From Mercurialis annua (taxonomy: Eukaryota > Streptophyta > Magnoliopsida > Malpighiales > Euphorbiaceae), in NCBI RefSeq assembly GCF_937616625.2, contig NC_065571.1, positions 17,920,501 through 17,984,500 of the forward strand: DNA of 64,000 bases, in the 5' to 3' direction. The position numbers and the translations under genes are program-made. Below the pieces are notes generated by a model. The model did not search any database. It was not told where the DNA came from and was given only the letters and a program-made list of their open reading frames with translations. Position 1 is the first letter of the stretch; every line of letters starts with the position of its first letter. Positions 23,013-35,541 of this stretch are shown one piece after another.

Positions 23013-23262
23013 GTAATATTTATATACTTGTTTTTTTGTGTTGGGAATGAAGGATATAATAGTCCTATTTTAGCTATAAATTTCCGTGTTTCATGATTTG
23101 AGGTATTTATGAAAATTAAATTTTATTTATGAAAGATTTCTGCATTTATTTATTAGCTGATGTATTTTTGAGATGAAAGGGGCTATTTGGGTGATTTGTG
23201 TGTTTAACCCGCAAAAGTTTGTTTTCGGCCCATGTGGATATTTTACATAAGAGCTCAAAAAA

Positions 23263-26200
23263 GAGGAAATGACACGCTCTACCATTTTTCATAATCCTTG
23301 CAAACATACCTTCATAAGATACTATAAAATATCAAGCGTGCGTTTTTCCTATTTTTCTTTTTCATTTCTACTCTCTTTTTTATAATGTCTTGTATCCTTC
23401 TCTTTTTCATTTTCTTTCTTTACTAATTGTGCTTCTTTTTTTTATTTTATTTCTTTGTAACTACTATGATTTTTCTTTTCTTTTTTACTTATTTTTGAAG
23501 ATAAAAAAATAATACATATAACAAAATATTTGTTATTTTAATTTTTTTATCTTTTTTTTTAAAATTTTAATATTAATTTTCTTTATAAGAATATCTATAT
23601 TTATTATTTATTTTACTTATAGTAAAGTATACAAAGAAAAAAATAGATTTTTTGACAAATTGATTTGAAACGAAATTCTAAATTATTGTATAATTTTTTA
23701 TGTTAATCCTTATTCTTATCAATTCAAACAATCGATTCGATCGCCGTTTTTGAAGTTGAAAATACATATACAATTAAAAAATACACAATAAATACATTTA
23801 AGATATTTTTTAATTGTTAACTTAATGTACTACTACGTAATACAAAAAGATAACAAAAATTCAATTCATATAGGTTTTCTCATAGCCTACAAGTTACGGC
23901 ATTATTCCTTCAGCTCCTTAATTTAGAAGGATTATTCAAATTTAAGAATACAATAAACTAAACTAGCATAGGAATATAATCATAATGTAGTGCATAAAAT
24001 ATGCCATCCTAGTACATCGAAAATAAACAAATCAAAATTCGAAGTTACTTTATGACATTACCGATTTTTAATTCAATTTCCGGTTGTTCGTTGCTTGCTC
24101 TTTAGTTGCTCATACATTGCTGACCCAAATTTTATAATAAATTTTTATATACATGCTTTCATCAATTTTACATTTCATATAACTAAATATGAATTCAGCC
24201 GATTTGTTATCAAATATAAATTATGATTTTATCTTCTTCATGTCTTATAGTTTTTGTACATTTGGTTTAGAGATATTAATCTACATAAGGTTTATGCAAA
24301 ATTTATTCCAATTTTATTTTTTAAAACAAAAAGAGATTCTAAGTGTAATATTTTGAATAAAGAATATTTTATGTAATTTCAATATTCTTTTCAATTATAT
24401 ATACGTGACAGCGTTGTTCTTTTTTTTTTGATAAATGGTGATTATATTAGCTCCACCACAAGATGCGATATGCAAAAAATAAAATGAATGTTAAAACCTC
24501 AAAAATAAGTCTAATCATCGCAATACATTGTTACAACCATAAATAAAATGAGGGTTGTAATATTTATAGTGAATTACAGTTGCATTCCGGTTATTTTTTT
24601 TATATTTGTAGAATTTTTTCAACAAACTAATTAATTTTTGTAAAAATAATATGCATAAAAAGTATTTTGTGCAATTTGAATATATTTTCCAGTTCTTTAT
24701 AGATAATAGAGTTGTATTTTTTTTTATTATGTGGTGTGAAATTATTTTCACTTGATATTTTGATATTCTTACTTTTTTTATACTGCTCTTTGGTTGTTTT
24801 TATGTTTTTCTTTGGTTGTTTTCTAGTTTCTCTTTGGTAACTTTTTAGTTGATTATATATTTTTTAATAAATAATTGATTTTTTTTATAAATATAATGTA
24901 TAAAATATACTTTGTACAGAAATTCATTAGGATTATTTATCTATGACCGAGTTTTTTTTATTTTTTAAAGGAGTGCTAATAAATGAGATTTAATTATTTT
25001 TTGTTAATTGTTTTTCAATTACTTTTTTATTTATCCTTTATTTGTATTTCAGTAGCTCGTAGTGTTCTACAAGGAAATTGTTATAATCATATTCTTTCAT
25101 TTTTATTAATTTTATTATATCTAAATTGATGTAATTTATATTTTAATTTTATTCTTCACAAGAGTTAAGATAATTATTTAAATTTAATATAATAACTAAA
25201 TTGTAATTAGAGTAAGAAAATTGGCATATATTTAATTTTAAATTATATAAAAATTATTTTTAAAAGAATTAGCACACCTAAATTCCGTTTAATCTGCTCT
25301 ATATTCTTTGTCATGAGAAAAGTTTCTAAGGAAAAAATGTATTTTTGAGAAAATATAAAAAACAATCAATATTGATGTGCCAAAAGTAAAATTGCAATAT
25401 CGGAAAATATTTTTAATAATATGATATTCTATATAAAAAATTTATATATTTATTTAATTTTATTACAAACACAATAAAGTTAAATACAAAATATTTATTA
25501 AGAGTAAATATAATAAATTATTTTATTATTTTTGATATTATATAAATAATGGTAAATATATTTTTAAAACTAAATATTAGATATAAATATATAAAAATAT
25601 CATTATATAAAATTTACAAAAATGATTAATTTAAATTTGTTTTAAAGAATTTCAATTTATTTATAATAAATGTTTAGTCTTTATATTTTTTTATTTTATA
25701 AAAAATGAAAAAGAAAATAAAAGTAGGCAGCCATGTGCAAAAGATAGCTCACCAAAACTTTAAAGAGTTGCAATTTGTAAATGGAAACCCATTTAGACTT
25801 GTTTGGTAATTATTGCTGGCATATATTTATAAAGTAACAGCAATAAAAAGCGTAAAACTGCCAAGGTTAATTGTCAAGCGTATAAAAGTTATCAAGCTCT
25901 CCAAAACGGGTTAATGACCATTAAATTACTTAGGGTTACTTACACATATGCTTGTTTTAGTCCACTGTGTTTCATTAATACTCTTTAAGTGAAACTTTGG
26001 CAATCTTACGCTTTTTTAATTCTCGTTTCTGCAATTATACACCATGGCTATATTATACATCAACAAAACTAGTTCATCTAATATTGGGTGCACTCTAATT
26101 TTACTTTAAGTGCCACTATATTATAATATTTTAATTAATAAACTATTTTCTAAAACAATGGTATTGTTTGCATGACACTAATAGGTTAGTTGATTTAACT

Positions 26201-28378
26201 CATATATTTGATTCTTTTTTTATTATTTTAAAATAAATTTTATTTTATAAAAATTACATATTAAAATTCTTAAATAATAATTAAAAAATAAATTTTAAAA
26301 AATAAAAATACTTTTTTATGTTATCTTAATTTAACTAAAACATCGTTCTGCTAAGGTCGTAGATTAATTTCTTTCACAAGATTTCTTCCTCCTCAATTAT
26401 TAAAAAAAATAAAAATAAAAAATTTATCTTATTAGAATATTTTTATATTTATATTATTAATTTCTTTTTAAAAATTAAAATTACCCTAGTATTATTTTAA
26501 AAAAAAATTGGGCATTTCAAAAATTCATTTAATATTTTTAATTTTAGTAGAATTTAAAATAAATTAACAAATTTTACTTATTTTAAAAATAAAATATTAA
26601 ATTTTATTAATCGTTTCTATTTTTTTATAATAATTAGAGAGAGAGCATTTGTGGAAAAAATTGGACCCACGATTTTAGCAAAAAAATTGCTCAATGCTCA
26701 AATCATTTAAATTATAACTCGTTGGTATGAATCATTACTACTAGATAATGTCAATAAAACAATATATGCTTAATGAAAATGCATAAATATTGCAGTAACT
26801 AGACCATCAACGATATAACATTATAAACTTAAATATTGATTATATTAAAATTAAAATTAATAAAATAATATTATTGGAGATTTGTATTTATTATGCATGT
26901 AGACTAATTTCTTATAATATATGTAACATGTTCGATAAAATATCTAAAAAGACTATTTAAATCTAATTTAGTGCTATATCTCTCCATATATAGAAAAACT
27001 CATAAACTAGAGATTGCACATTTTAGAAAATAATTTCCTATGATATCTTGTACTATAATATCTTGAAAAATATTTTTTTTTTGTTGATTATTAGTTGATT
27101 GATGGTTGATTTTAATTGCTCATTATTTTCTCTTTGATTACTTTTTAATAGCTCGTTATAGTTGCTCTTTGGTTGATTATTTATAGCTAAATGGTTAATC
27201 ATTGGTTGCTCATTCGTTGCTCATTAATTGTTCTTCATGCTTGTTATATATATTACACTTGTTGATTATTTAACAGGTGTTTAAATTAAATGATATATGC
27301 TTACTTATAAATAATAAACAATAAAATATGTAGATTTTTATAAATATAATAATAGTGCTAAATAATAAAATAAAAAATATTTATAAAAAAGCGTAAAATG
27401 ATAAATGTTATTATGAAAATCAAGTGTTTGAAGACAAATACCTAGTGTCTTAGTACTAAAAAGGTGTTTAAAAATGGATGACGAGTATTGATGTATTAAA
27501 AATAGATAATAGATTTTTATAAAAATATTAAAATCAAAATGACAATTTTCCATTGGAGAAAAATTTATATGGATATAGATAGAAAATACTTTAATATATT
27601 GATATAAATAAATTTATTTTTAATAATTAAATTTTTCTAATTAATTTTTATTAATTTAAATTTGTAAATTTAAAAGATGTATTAGCATATATTATTTTCT
27701 TAGTTAAAATAATGTGATATATAGTCATATATGACAATAATAATAAGGCAAAAATACTTAAAAGATCTCAACCTTTGACTTTGTTTTCAATTGTACCACC
27801 ACGTAGGAGAATTTTCAGTTACACCCTATTTAGGGTTTTCAGTTTTCGTCTGTACCCCAATTGACTAAAATGACCTCTTTTTATTTAGAAAAAAGTTTAA
27901 ATTAATCATTCATATACTAATTTATTTGTTTTTTTCAAATGGAAAAAATAATGATACAATCCCTCTATTTAGTTGGTTTTAATAATTTTATCATTAAATT
28001 AATTAAATTATCATTTTTTTTATTTTGGAGTACAGATGAAAACTGAAAACTCTAAATAGAGTGCAATTGAGAATTCTCCTAGGTGGTGGTGGAATTGAAA
28101 AAGTTCGAAGGTGGGGGAATTTTCAGTATTTTTGTCTAATAATAATGTCTTTATAAAAAGGGCATATAGTTTTATTAGATAAGTCATGTAGATGATGCCA
28201 CGTTGACAATGGCTAAGTATATTGAATTGTTAAGAAAATGGAGCATGTGGTTATCTTAGAGATTATAGCGTATATTTGCTAACAAAAATTAAAGAAGCGC
28301 GCACGCTTGTAAGGACAAAATATGAAAGAGTAATTTTGCAAAATAATGAGAAAATGATGTGCAGAGGGTAAATTCCTC
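23263..28378. mobile_element. Second large non-coding TIR element, 5.1 kb
   Basis: 23263-23345 (GAGGAAATGACACGCTCT, ..., AAGCGTGCG) is matched in inverse by 28297-28378 (..., GAGGAATTTACCCTCTGC read from the right). Identity is moderate with small gaps. No target duplication could be made out. The interior is very AT-rich without a gene; words such as TTGCTCTTTGGTTG recur at about 24100, 24785-24840 and 27170-27240. A small TIR element is nested at 27747-28136. Confidence 0.6.
27747..28136. mobile_element. MULE-like MITE, 390 bp
   Basis: The ends are inverted repeats of about 130 bp (GGCAAAAATACTT at 27747, inverse ending at 28136), including GGAGAATTTTCAGTT, CACCCTATTTAGGG and TCTGTACCCCAA-like blocks. 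A perfect 9-bp direct repeat TAATAATAA lies at 27738-27746 and 28137-28145 (low complexity, so weaker evidence than the others). Non-coding. Confidence 0.82.
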
Positions 28379-28447
28379 AATTACTTATTTGTTAATTATT
28401 TCTAAAATTAGGCCCACAAAAATTTAAATTCCCATTTTATGCTTTAT

Positions 28448-28625
28448 GGACCGCGGAACAGCTCCGCGGTTTGTGCAAACCGCGGAACTGTTCCGCGGTC
28501 TAGCCTACGTGGCTCCTCGCTGGCCAATCAGGGAGGAGCCACATAGGCAAAAGCAAACCGCGTAACACTTACGCGGTTTGCATTGTCAACGTGGCAAACC
28601 GCGTAAGTCTTACGCGGTTTGCTTT
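28448..28625. repeat. GC-rich hairpin array, left end of MULE
   Basis: Hairpins in a row: ACCGCGGAACAGCTCCGCGG near 28449; ACCGCGGAACTGTTCCGCGG near 28479; GTGGCTCCTC...GAGGAGCCAC near 28509-28546; AACCGCGTAACACTTACGCG near 28556; AACCGCGTAAGTCTTACGCG near 28595. A further fold (AGGGAATTAATTCCCT and ATTGGGAGAAT...) extends to about 28710. Confidence 0.9.
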
Positions 28626-28986
28626 TGTGCAGCCAGGGAATTAATTCCCTGGCTTCACTGATTGGGAGAAAAACTTTCCCAATCAATGATTGGGAGAATC
28701 CCAATCATTTAAAAAAAAATTAAATTAATATATTTTATTTATTTGAAAATAAAAAAATCTTTGGTTAAAAAAATTATACGTTTTAATTGTTGAATTTTTT
28801 AAATTTAAAACGTTTGAATTAGTTAATTCTACAAAAATAAATTTATAAAATACTACAAAATAATTATATTAACAAATATTCAAATATAATTTATACTTCA
28901 TAACAATAACATATTTAATAAACTAAAAATTACAAATTAAAAAAATTACTACATCAGATAATAATGTACAAAGTACAAAAAAGAAA

Positions 28987-31559
28987 TCACCTAAGAGTCC
29001 TATCGTCATATCTGCTAGTGACCGGGAGGTTCGAGCGCAAGTTGTTTCTGTTACGGTTCGCCCGACGGCCTGTACTGATGGTGAGGTAACGTCGACATGG
29101 GCGACCATCACCATCTCCCTCTCCTGCATCGGCGTCCTCGTCGTCGTCTCTGTCGTCACCCTGCTGGTCCTCGAGAATGGCCGTACTCGTCGTTGCTGGT
29201 GGCGGGGTAACAAATTCTTCTTGTTGGCGGAACATCATCGCCTCCATGCTGTCTAGCCCTAACCAACTGCTACCATATGACAGAAAGTCTGTAGTCCCAG
29301 GTGTCTCTGGAAGTCCCTGTGAAGCTGGAAAGTTCTGTGTGTGTAGGTTGATCCCACTGCACCTGAAAAGGAGGCACCGTAGGTGGTACATAAGCAGGCG
29401 GCGGTGGAACAAAAGGCGAAGAAGGTCCTGATGGCATTGGATATGAACATGACCCCTGAAAATAGTGATGTGCCGAATCCCCGTAAAACTGGCCAGATGA
29501 AGAAGGAGGACCCGATGAAAAGGGTGGCGGTGCAGAGCTGGACCCCGCGTAATAGTAATGCCCTCTGAAAGGATGAAAAACCACTGGGGGAGGCATAGGA
29601 TCGGTCGGACGCTGAGGTGGTGCAGGGGGGTGACGCCGCTCTCGCCGTCGATGTCGCAGTGTAGTCGGATCTATCGGCGCGTCAGGTATGACTGGTAGTC
29701 GATGCGGCGGTATAGAAGGCTCGATAGGGGGCGATGTAACATCACGGCGGTCCTCTCTAGTGCCTCTCTGTGTGCTGGCTGTGAACCGTCGAAGCTCAGT
29801 GTCAACAGGAGCATCCCTACGTACACGCTCCACAAAATCGGTCCGCAAATAAAGATATAATACGTTAAAAAAAGTAGGAAATTAACCCACAATTTATTGA
29901 TTAATTAATTGAAAAACATATAATTTAAAAAAATACCTGTGCTCCGAGCTCAGCGCCCTGTCGTGTGATCCAGCGACGTGTGACATACCGAAACTAATCC
30001 ATATACTCGGAATGACAATGAGGTGGGTCCTGGAGGGGCTGTCTTGAAATTACAAACCGGAGCCTGTCGTCCCACACACGAATGTAGTGAGAGTGTGTCT
30101 AGATCCAAGATGAGCTGCTTTTCAGGGTAAGGGAGTGTAGTGAGTGGTCCTGAAGTGGGGCGTCTGGAATACCCTGTTGCAATCCGAACTGCTGCAGAAC
30201 TCTGTCTGCCTGGTGCCACTCCACAATATGAAAATAAATAAGTGGAACCGTGACCCGCCAAAAAGCGCGCCCATCCAAACAATAAGCTGGGATAGTGTCC
30301 AGCATATCATCAGTGTACGGCTGCCAGATAAACTGCATGTATAAAATATAAGACATTTAGTATTAAAACATTCCCACAATGAGCTATTTAACATACGAGA
30401 TAATAAAACCGAAACATAATTTCTTACATCTTCGTAGCGAGACGTGTCAAGCCGAACACGGATGTCAGGCAGCGAGTGTCGAGCCGCACGGCTGGCGTTT
30501 CTCCGGCCTCCCCATCTGTTATTCAAGAACAACAACACATTAATCCGTCAATATTTAAGAAATAAAATAAAATTAAAAAATATTAAACAACAGTAAAACA
30601 CACCTGTCGCCCAGTGGTAGATGTGGTGAAATAGTGGGATCGGCAAGAGCGGGAGCAATAACTCTAAGTCGGTCCAATGCCCACAACTGTAGTATCCACA
30701 ACGCCCCGCCCATGTTGCGGCGATTCACAGACCGCAACGAACATGAGCAAAGCTCGTGATATAAGTAAGCCAGTGTCGCCGATCCCCAGTTGTAGGTCCG
30801 AACTGCCGCCAAGTCCTCTAAAAGTGGAAGAATCCGTAACGAAGTCTTTCCACTACCGAGGTCAGTGAAGCACAATCCTGTGACGGCGAGCAAGAGATAC
30901 GCCCGTGTGTACCGATGGACAAGCTCGTCAGTCGCCTGGTCTGGTAACGCACTGAAGTTGGGGAAACTCTCTAGGATCCAAGAAGTCCGGACTGTGGAAT
31001 TTGCAGGCTTAACAGGATATCTGCCCGCAGGAATCCCCAAAACCCTCTCTGCCACTGCAGCCCAATCATGTACAATACCTCCTGTAACAGCATGACCGTC
31101 TACTGGTAGTCCGGTCTGAATGGCCACGCCCTCTAGGGTAACCGTGCACTCTCCGCCGGGTAAGTGAAAAGTGTGGGTCTCCGGCCTCCACCTCTCCACA
31201 AGGGCTGTGATCAGCTGCATGTCGACACTGTAGTGATGCATAGCAAAACAGCCTGCAAATCCAGTAGGCTCGATCATCGACCGAATACGGTGGTCCAACC
31301 TAGCGAACGGCAGTATAGCGCTCCTTCTAGTCGTACAGCTAGTGCGAGACAGAAATCCCTCGTCAGATCCCTGAAAAAAATAAACATTAAGTTAGTTCAA
31401 AAATTTAATTAAGTTGCAAACGTAACTGTTGAAAAAAAATAAGATGCAAACGTAAGTTACCGTGCCATCCCAGACATCCTGAGAGATATGGTCATGCTGT
31501 AAAAAAAGTAGCGCCGGTCTTTCAGGACCCGGCTGCATGTGATCGTGAGAAGCTGCCAT
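28987..31559 (-). pseudogene. Plant mobile domain (PMD, MAIN-like) protein, MULE-borne
   Basis: Exons: 31559-31461 (MAASHDHMQPGPERPALLFL), 31370-30604, 30515-30428, 30332-29937, and about 29843-28987; phases agree. Exon 2 has the PMD core: LITALVERWRPETHTFHLPG, ECTVTLEGVAIQTGLPVDG, YLLLAVTGLCFTDLGSGKTS. Exon 4 has FIWQPYTDDML, VEWHQADRVLQQFGLQQGIP and RYVTRRWITRQGAE. The last exon is a Pro/Ser-rich then Asp-rich tail, usual for long MAIN-like proteins. Lesions: TAG at 30099-30101, TAG at 29994-29996 (family has Trp), the exon 5 acceptor reads TTTGCGG instead of TTTGCAG, and a frameshift between about 29345 and 29270. PMD proteins are known both as host genes (MAIN, MAIL) acting in silencing and as genes carried by transposons; this one sits inside a MULE. 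Confidence 0.88.
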
Positions 31560-31823
31560 GGCTGCAATTTTTTCAATACAAATTATTAAACAATTAAATC
31601 ATAATAATATCAAACAATTGTTCACAAATAATATGAAATAATTAATTAAAAATAACTTCATCAATTAAAACGTCAAGTAAAAGTGTTACAACAGTTTGTT
31701 ATTTAAATTAAATAACTAAACAAACACAAAATAGAATGAGCTGCCAGATTTTCAATTTTAATAGAACACAAATGGAATTACAACATCCTTAGTACATGAT
31801 AAATGGAAACAGAAATTCTCACA

Positions 31824-34461
31824 TCACTGAACTCTAAAAGGACATGAACTAAGGTTATGACCATATGTTAGACATCTTCTACAGTAGTTGCTATTCCGCC
31901 TGTCCCTAAATGTCTGGTCCATTTCATTCCTACGCCTACTCTCAACCGGCCTACCCTTCTTTCTCATCCACTGTCTGTTAGGAACAAATGGAATTTCAGT
32001 GGAATTGATCCAACGCTTTCGATTCCATAAGGGTTCAAATGAAACAGAGCTCCACGCTAAGATTCCATACTCGCATTTGTAATACCATGAAATGTAGTCA
32101 CGGTAGTTCTCTCCGTATTGGTTGCAGGCAGCTATCGCATGGGAGCATGGAATTTTCCACTGTTGAAATTTTCCACAAGTGCATGTCCCGTCCAGTAGAC
32201 GAACTTGCTGTGTATTGCCACCCTTTTGTCTTACATTGTCGCACTGGGTCAAGACATTGAATACCTTTTGTGCCATGTTGAACTGTGAAGCCGTATGAGT
32301 CTTTGACTTATTTTCCCAAGTCTCAATTCTGTGTGCACAGACTGGAGTCCACATGAAACCGGATGCTAACCACATTTTGTAGTCGTTCACATGCTTAATG
32401 AATACGGAGTTGACCTTGTTAAATATTGCTTCCAACATGGCTGTGATAGGGAGCCCCCGAATGTTCTTTAACATCGCGTTGACCGACTCAGCGTAGTTTG
32501 TTGTCATCATACCATGCCGCATTCCAGATGTGTCGCCACTCATGCTCCATTTTCTAACATCAAGGCGGTCAAGATACGCATAAACCTCAGGTGAATCCGC
32601 CTCTATCAATGACATGTACCGATCTCTTTTATGCTCTTGGTATGCGCGTCCTACACGTCGATTAATCCGTCAATATTTTCCCATCAACCAAAAATTTATG
32701 TATTATATTAAATGACAAGAAAATTACCAGCTTTTTCAGCAAGCTTTTTGAGATATTTTTTCTTGAAGGCGTTGTGGAAGTTGCTCATTAGGTGTCTAAT
32801 ACACCACTTGTGGGTATCACCCGCCCACTCAGGCCCCTCCATGGCACTCATAATACCGGAGCCGCGATCAGATATGATACACACCTTTCGCTCACCCAAA
32901 ACATACCTCTTTAACATCCTCATGAAATACCTCCAGGATGCGGCAGTTTCCGACTTCACAATGGCAAAAGCTATCGACATGATGTGATCGTTCCCTTCAA
33001 TTGCATAAGCAATTAGCAAAGTCATTTCGTATTTTCCATATGTGTGGGTGCCGTCGATGTACACCACAGGCTTGCAATACTGAAAACCCTTTACCACTGG
33101 CTCGTAAGTCCAAAACATATGCTTGAAAGTTCTGAATTGTGGATTGTTTTCAATTGGTGTACCTGTGCATACACCGTTATTAGTAATTATTAAATCGAAC
33201 ATATTTTTAATACTCGAAATTTTTAAAAAATTACCGGTAGCATGCCAGACTGTCCTAGGATTAGCAATGGTGACATTCGTCATAAAATTGCAAATCTCCT
33301 TGAAAGAGTCGTCCCATTGTCCGAACCTGTTTGCAATGGCCTTTTTCTTGGCATACCAAGTTTTTTGTATCCAGGCCTAACTCACAGTTTTTGAAAAATG
33401 CCCTCTTGAAGCGTTTTATTCCTAATGTCACGTTGCAGATGCAATTGCGTGTCGATGTGTTCAGCTATCTGTCGCGCTCTTAAATTGCGATGGTCTTGGT
33501 TCATTGATTGGCCGCTGCATTGGTGGGGGCCGTTATATCTTGTTATCATCCAGTCTGACTCGCCTTTTAAAAGCGACGCACGCAACCTCCAATTGCAAGT
33601 GTCATTGTTCACACACACACGAACTATTGTTTTACCAGTTGTTTGACTGCTCTTGTATTCTTTATTAGCTGCAATGTGATAACTCGCCGCGCATGTCTGG
33701 ACAGCATACCTCGAACTAAAAACCATCCCCAATTCAAACTCTTTGCCAGCTTCCCATATTGCATTTTCTTTAGGCCACAGATTCATATTGACACACATGT
33801 CGTCAACATTCTGATGCGTGTACTCATGAGGAAGGCGCGATTCAAAATGATCTGTATTTTGTTCCGACTCAGCACCGACATTCTCACCATGGGTGCCATC
33901 TCCATTCTCACCATGGGTGCCATCTCCATTCTCACCACCGATGTCATCATCATCATCATCATCCTCGTTGTCATCAGCAACGGCCCCGTAGAAGTGTTCT
34001 TCTTCCTCATCTTCATCACTAAAATCATCACCATCGTCTACATCCGCACAGCCGTCTACATCCGCACAGTCGTCTACATCCGCACAGTCATCTACATCCG
34101 CACGTACTTGAGATAACGGATTGTACACAATATAAAACTCAAGTACCCTCATTTGTGGCGTTCGCGAAACATTACGCCACATTGCTTCCATGTGAACATC
34201 TGTCTCCATAGGAAAACCATCATATTTTTGAAATCTTCCATGTTCATCGAACCGAGGCACTCTTAGATAAATCTTCACTATCTCGTCAACATCGTTCAAC
34301 CCAATTACCCTTCTAATTGCGACTTGTAGTTGTGCAAAATTCACTACACTCGTCAGCTCAACCAGTTCTGATTTACCGGAAACATAATCAACTCCACCCG
34401 GAGTCGATAATATTGTACCATCCCAATAAATTTTTAGGGCTGGCAGCTCATTTTTCGTCAT
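31824..34461 (-). pseudogene. MuDR-type MULE transposase, decayed
   Basis: ATG at 34461 (MTKNELPALKIYWDG). Exon 1 to 33235, exon 2 33162-32728, exon 3 32650-31824; GT-AG borders, consistent phases. In order: PB1-like N-terminus; acidic Asp/Glu-rich linker with repeated DDCADV units and GDGTHGEN units; MuDR DNA-binding region (FSSRYAVQTCAASYHIAANK, CNWRLRASLLKG, HQCSG); MULE core VVYIDGTHTYGKYEMTLLIA (first Asp), VCIISDRGSGI (second Asp), TTNYAESVNAML (likely Glu); SWIM finger CTCGKFQQWKIPCSHAIAAC; CCHC knuckle CRRCLTYGHNLSSC. Lesions: the frame is lost near 33385-33425, and after the shift there is a TAG at about 33377 just before the WYAKKKAIANRFGQWDDSF block. Exons 2 and 3 are open throughout. 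Confidence 0.9.
33895..33965 (-). repeat. Coding tandem repeats in acidic linker
   Basis: Two copies of a 30-bp unit coding for NGDGTHGENG, followed by an (ATC)n-like run coding for poly-Asp. A separate 15-bp repeat, GTCTACATCCGCACA, lies at about 34036-34095. Confidence 0.75.
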
Positions 34462-35277
34462 TACTACATTAAAAAAAATATAATTTTAACTACATTTTAA
34501 TATTTTCACTAATTCCTACATTAAATGTAAATTCAAATTTTTTACATTAAATGTAAATTCCGAATCTATTTATATAATATAAATCATAAATTTTAATATT
34601 TTCACTAATTTCAACCTAATTTAAAAATATTTTAAAAATTTCATATATTCGATTTTCTAATTTTAATATACTCTATTCATTTCTAAAAATTTTATACACA
34701 TTATTCTAATTTCATTTACACATTAATCTAATTTATTTTATAATACATATTTTTTAAAATTTTGAACTAAATCTAACTATAATATTAATTAACTACATTT
34801 CAAACATTATTTTAATCTAATTACATTTACACATTAATCTAATTACATTTACACATTAATCTAATTTATTTTATAATACATATTTTTTAGAATTTTTAAC
34901 TAAATCTAACTATAATATTAACTAACTACATTTGAAATATTATTTTAATCTAAGTAAACATCATTTAAATCTAACTATATTCAATAATTAAAAATTAATA
35001 TATCTAAAATTTTAAAGCTCACCCGATAATTCCGCGCCAAAAAATAATATTCCGCGCCAAAAAATAATATCCGCCACGAAAAATAATATCCCTTTCCGAA
35101 AATAGACTCCGTAAAATTTTCTTTACAATAAATTAATATCCCGAAAAAAGCTTCAAAATTTATCTCTCTAAAACTCTCTAACTCTCTCTAACCTCTCTCT
35201 AACCTCTCTCATTTTCTTCACATTTTTTTTTGTTGTTGTGTGAATAAGGGGGAATGATTTCCCCCTTATATAGTGGT
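34462..35277. other. 5' region of decayed MULE, with AT-rich tandem repeat
   Basis: Between the transposase ATG and the right hairpin array. About 133-bp units starting ACACATTAATCTAATTTATT occur at 34718 and 34851, nearly identical. Near 35034-35090 TCCGC(G)CCA(A/C)AAAATAATAT is repeated three times, and a CTCTCTAAC run lies at 35160-35210. The promoter should be here, but no clear element was identified. Confidence 0.55.
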
Positions 35278-35541
35278 GTAGACCGCGGAAATTTTCCGCG
35301 GTCTACAACCACTCGGTCAGAGGGAATTTATTCCCTCTGACAGGGAATAAATTCCCTCTGTAAACCGCGGAAGAGTTCCGCGGTTTACAGTGACGTGTCA
35401 CTGTAAACCGCGTAACTCTTCCGCGGTTTACAGTGACGTGGCTCCACCTGCGTCCAGGTGGAGCCACATGTGCAGACCGCGGAACACTTCCGCGGTTTAC
35501 ACCAAACCGCTTAAGTGTTCCGCGGTCTGTATGGTATAAAT
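35278..35541. repeat. GC-rich hairpin array, right end of MULE
   Basis: Counterpart of the left array: AGACCGCGGAAATTTTCCGC near 35280; AGAGGGAATTTATTCCCTCT near 35319; AAACCGCGGAAGAGTTCCGC near 35361; AAACCGCGTAACTCTTCCGC near 35405; GTGGCTCCACC...GGTGGAGCCAC near 35438-35468; AGACCGCGGAACACTTCCGC near 35475; a half-copy to 35529. Same words and the same kind of order as at 28448-28625. Confidence 0.9.

Larger units (their letters stand above)
19078..23210. mobile_element. Large non-autonomous TIR element, 4.1 kb
   Basis: Flanked by a perfect 9-bp direct repeat GCAAAAGTT (19069-19077 and 23211-23219). The ends are inverted repeats of about 170 bp of moderate identity; blocks shared in inverse include GCA(A/G)AAATCT(C/T)TCAT, ATACCTCA and TATNTCCTTCATT. 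The size of the duplication points to the Mutator superfamily. No transposase was seen. The interior is AT-rich, has degenerate repeats at about 20140-20350 and 21900-22150, and contains a truncated copia fragment. Confidence 0.75.

Noticed and set aside
29177..31412. Several plus-strand open frames of 60-85 codons
   Set aside because: Antisense shadows of PMD gene exons.
33643..34116. 157-codon plus-strand open frame with Ile-Thr-Thr repeats
   Set aside because: Antisense shadow of the acidic linker of the decayed MULE transposase.
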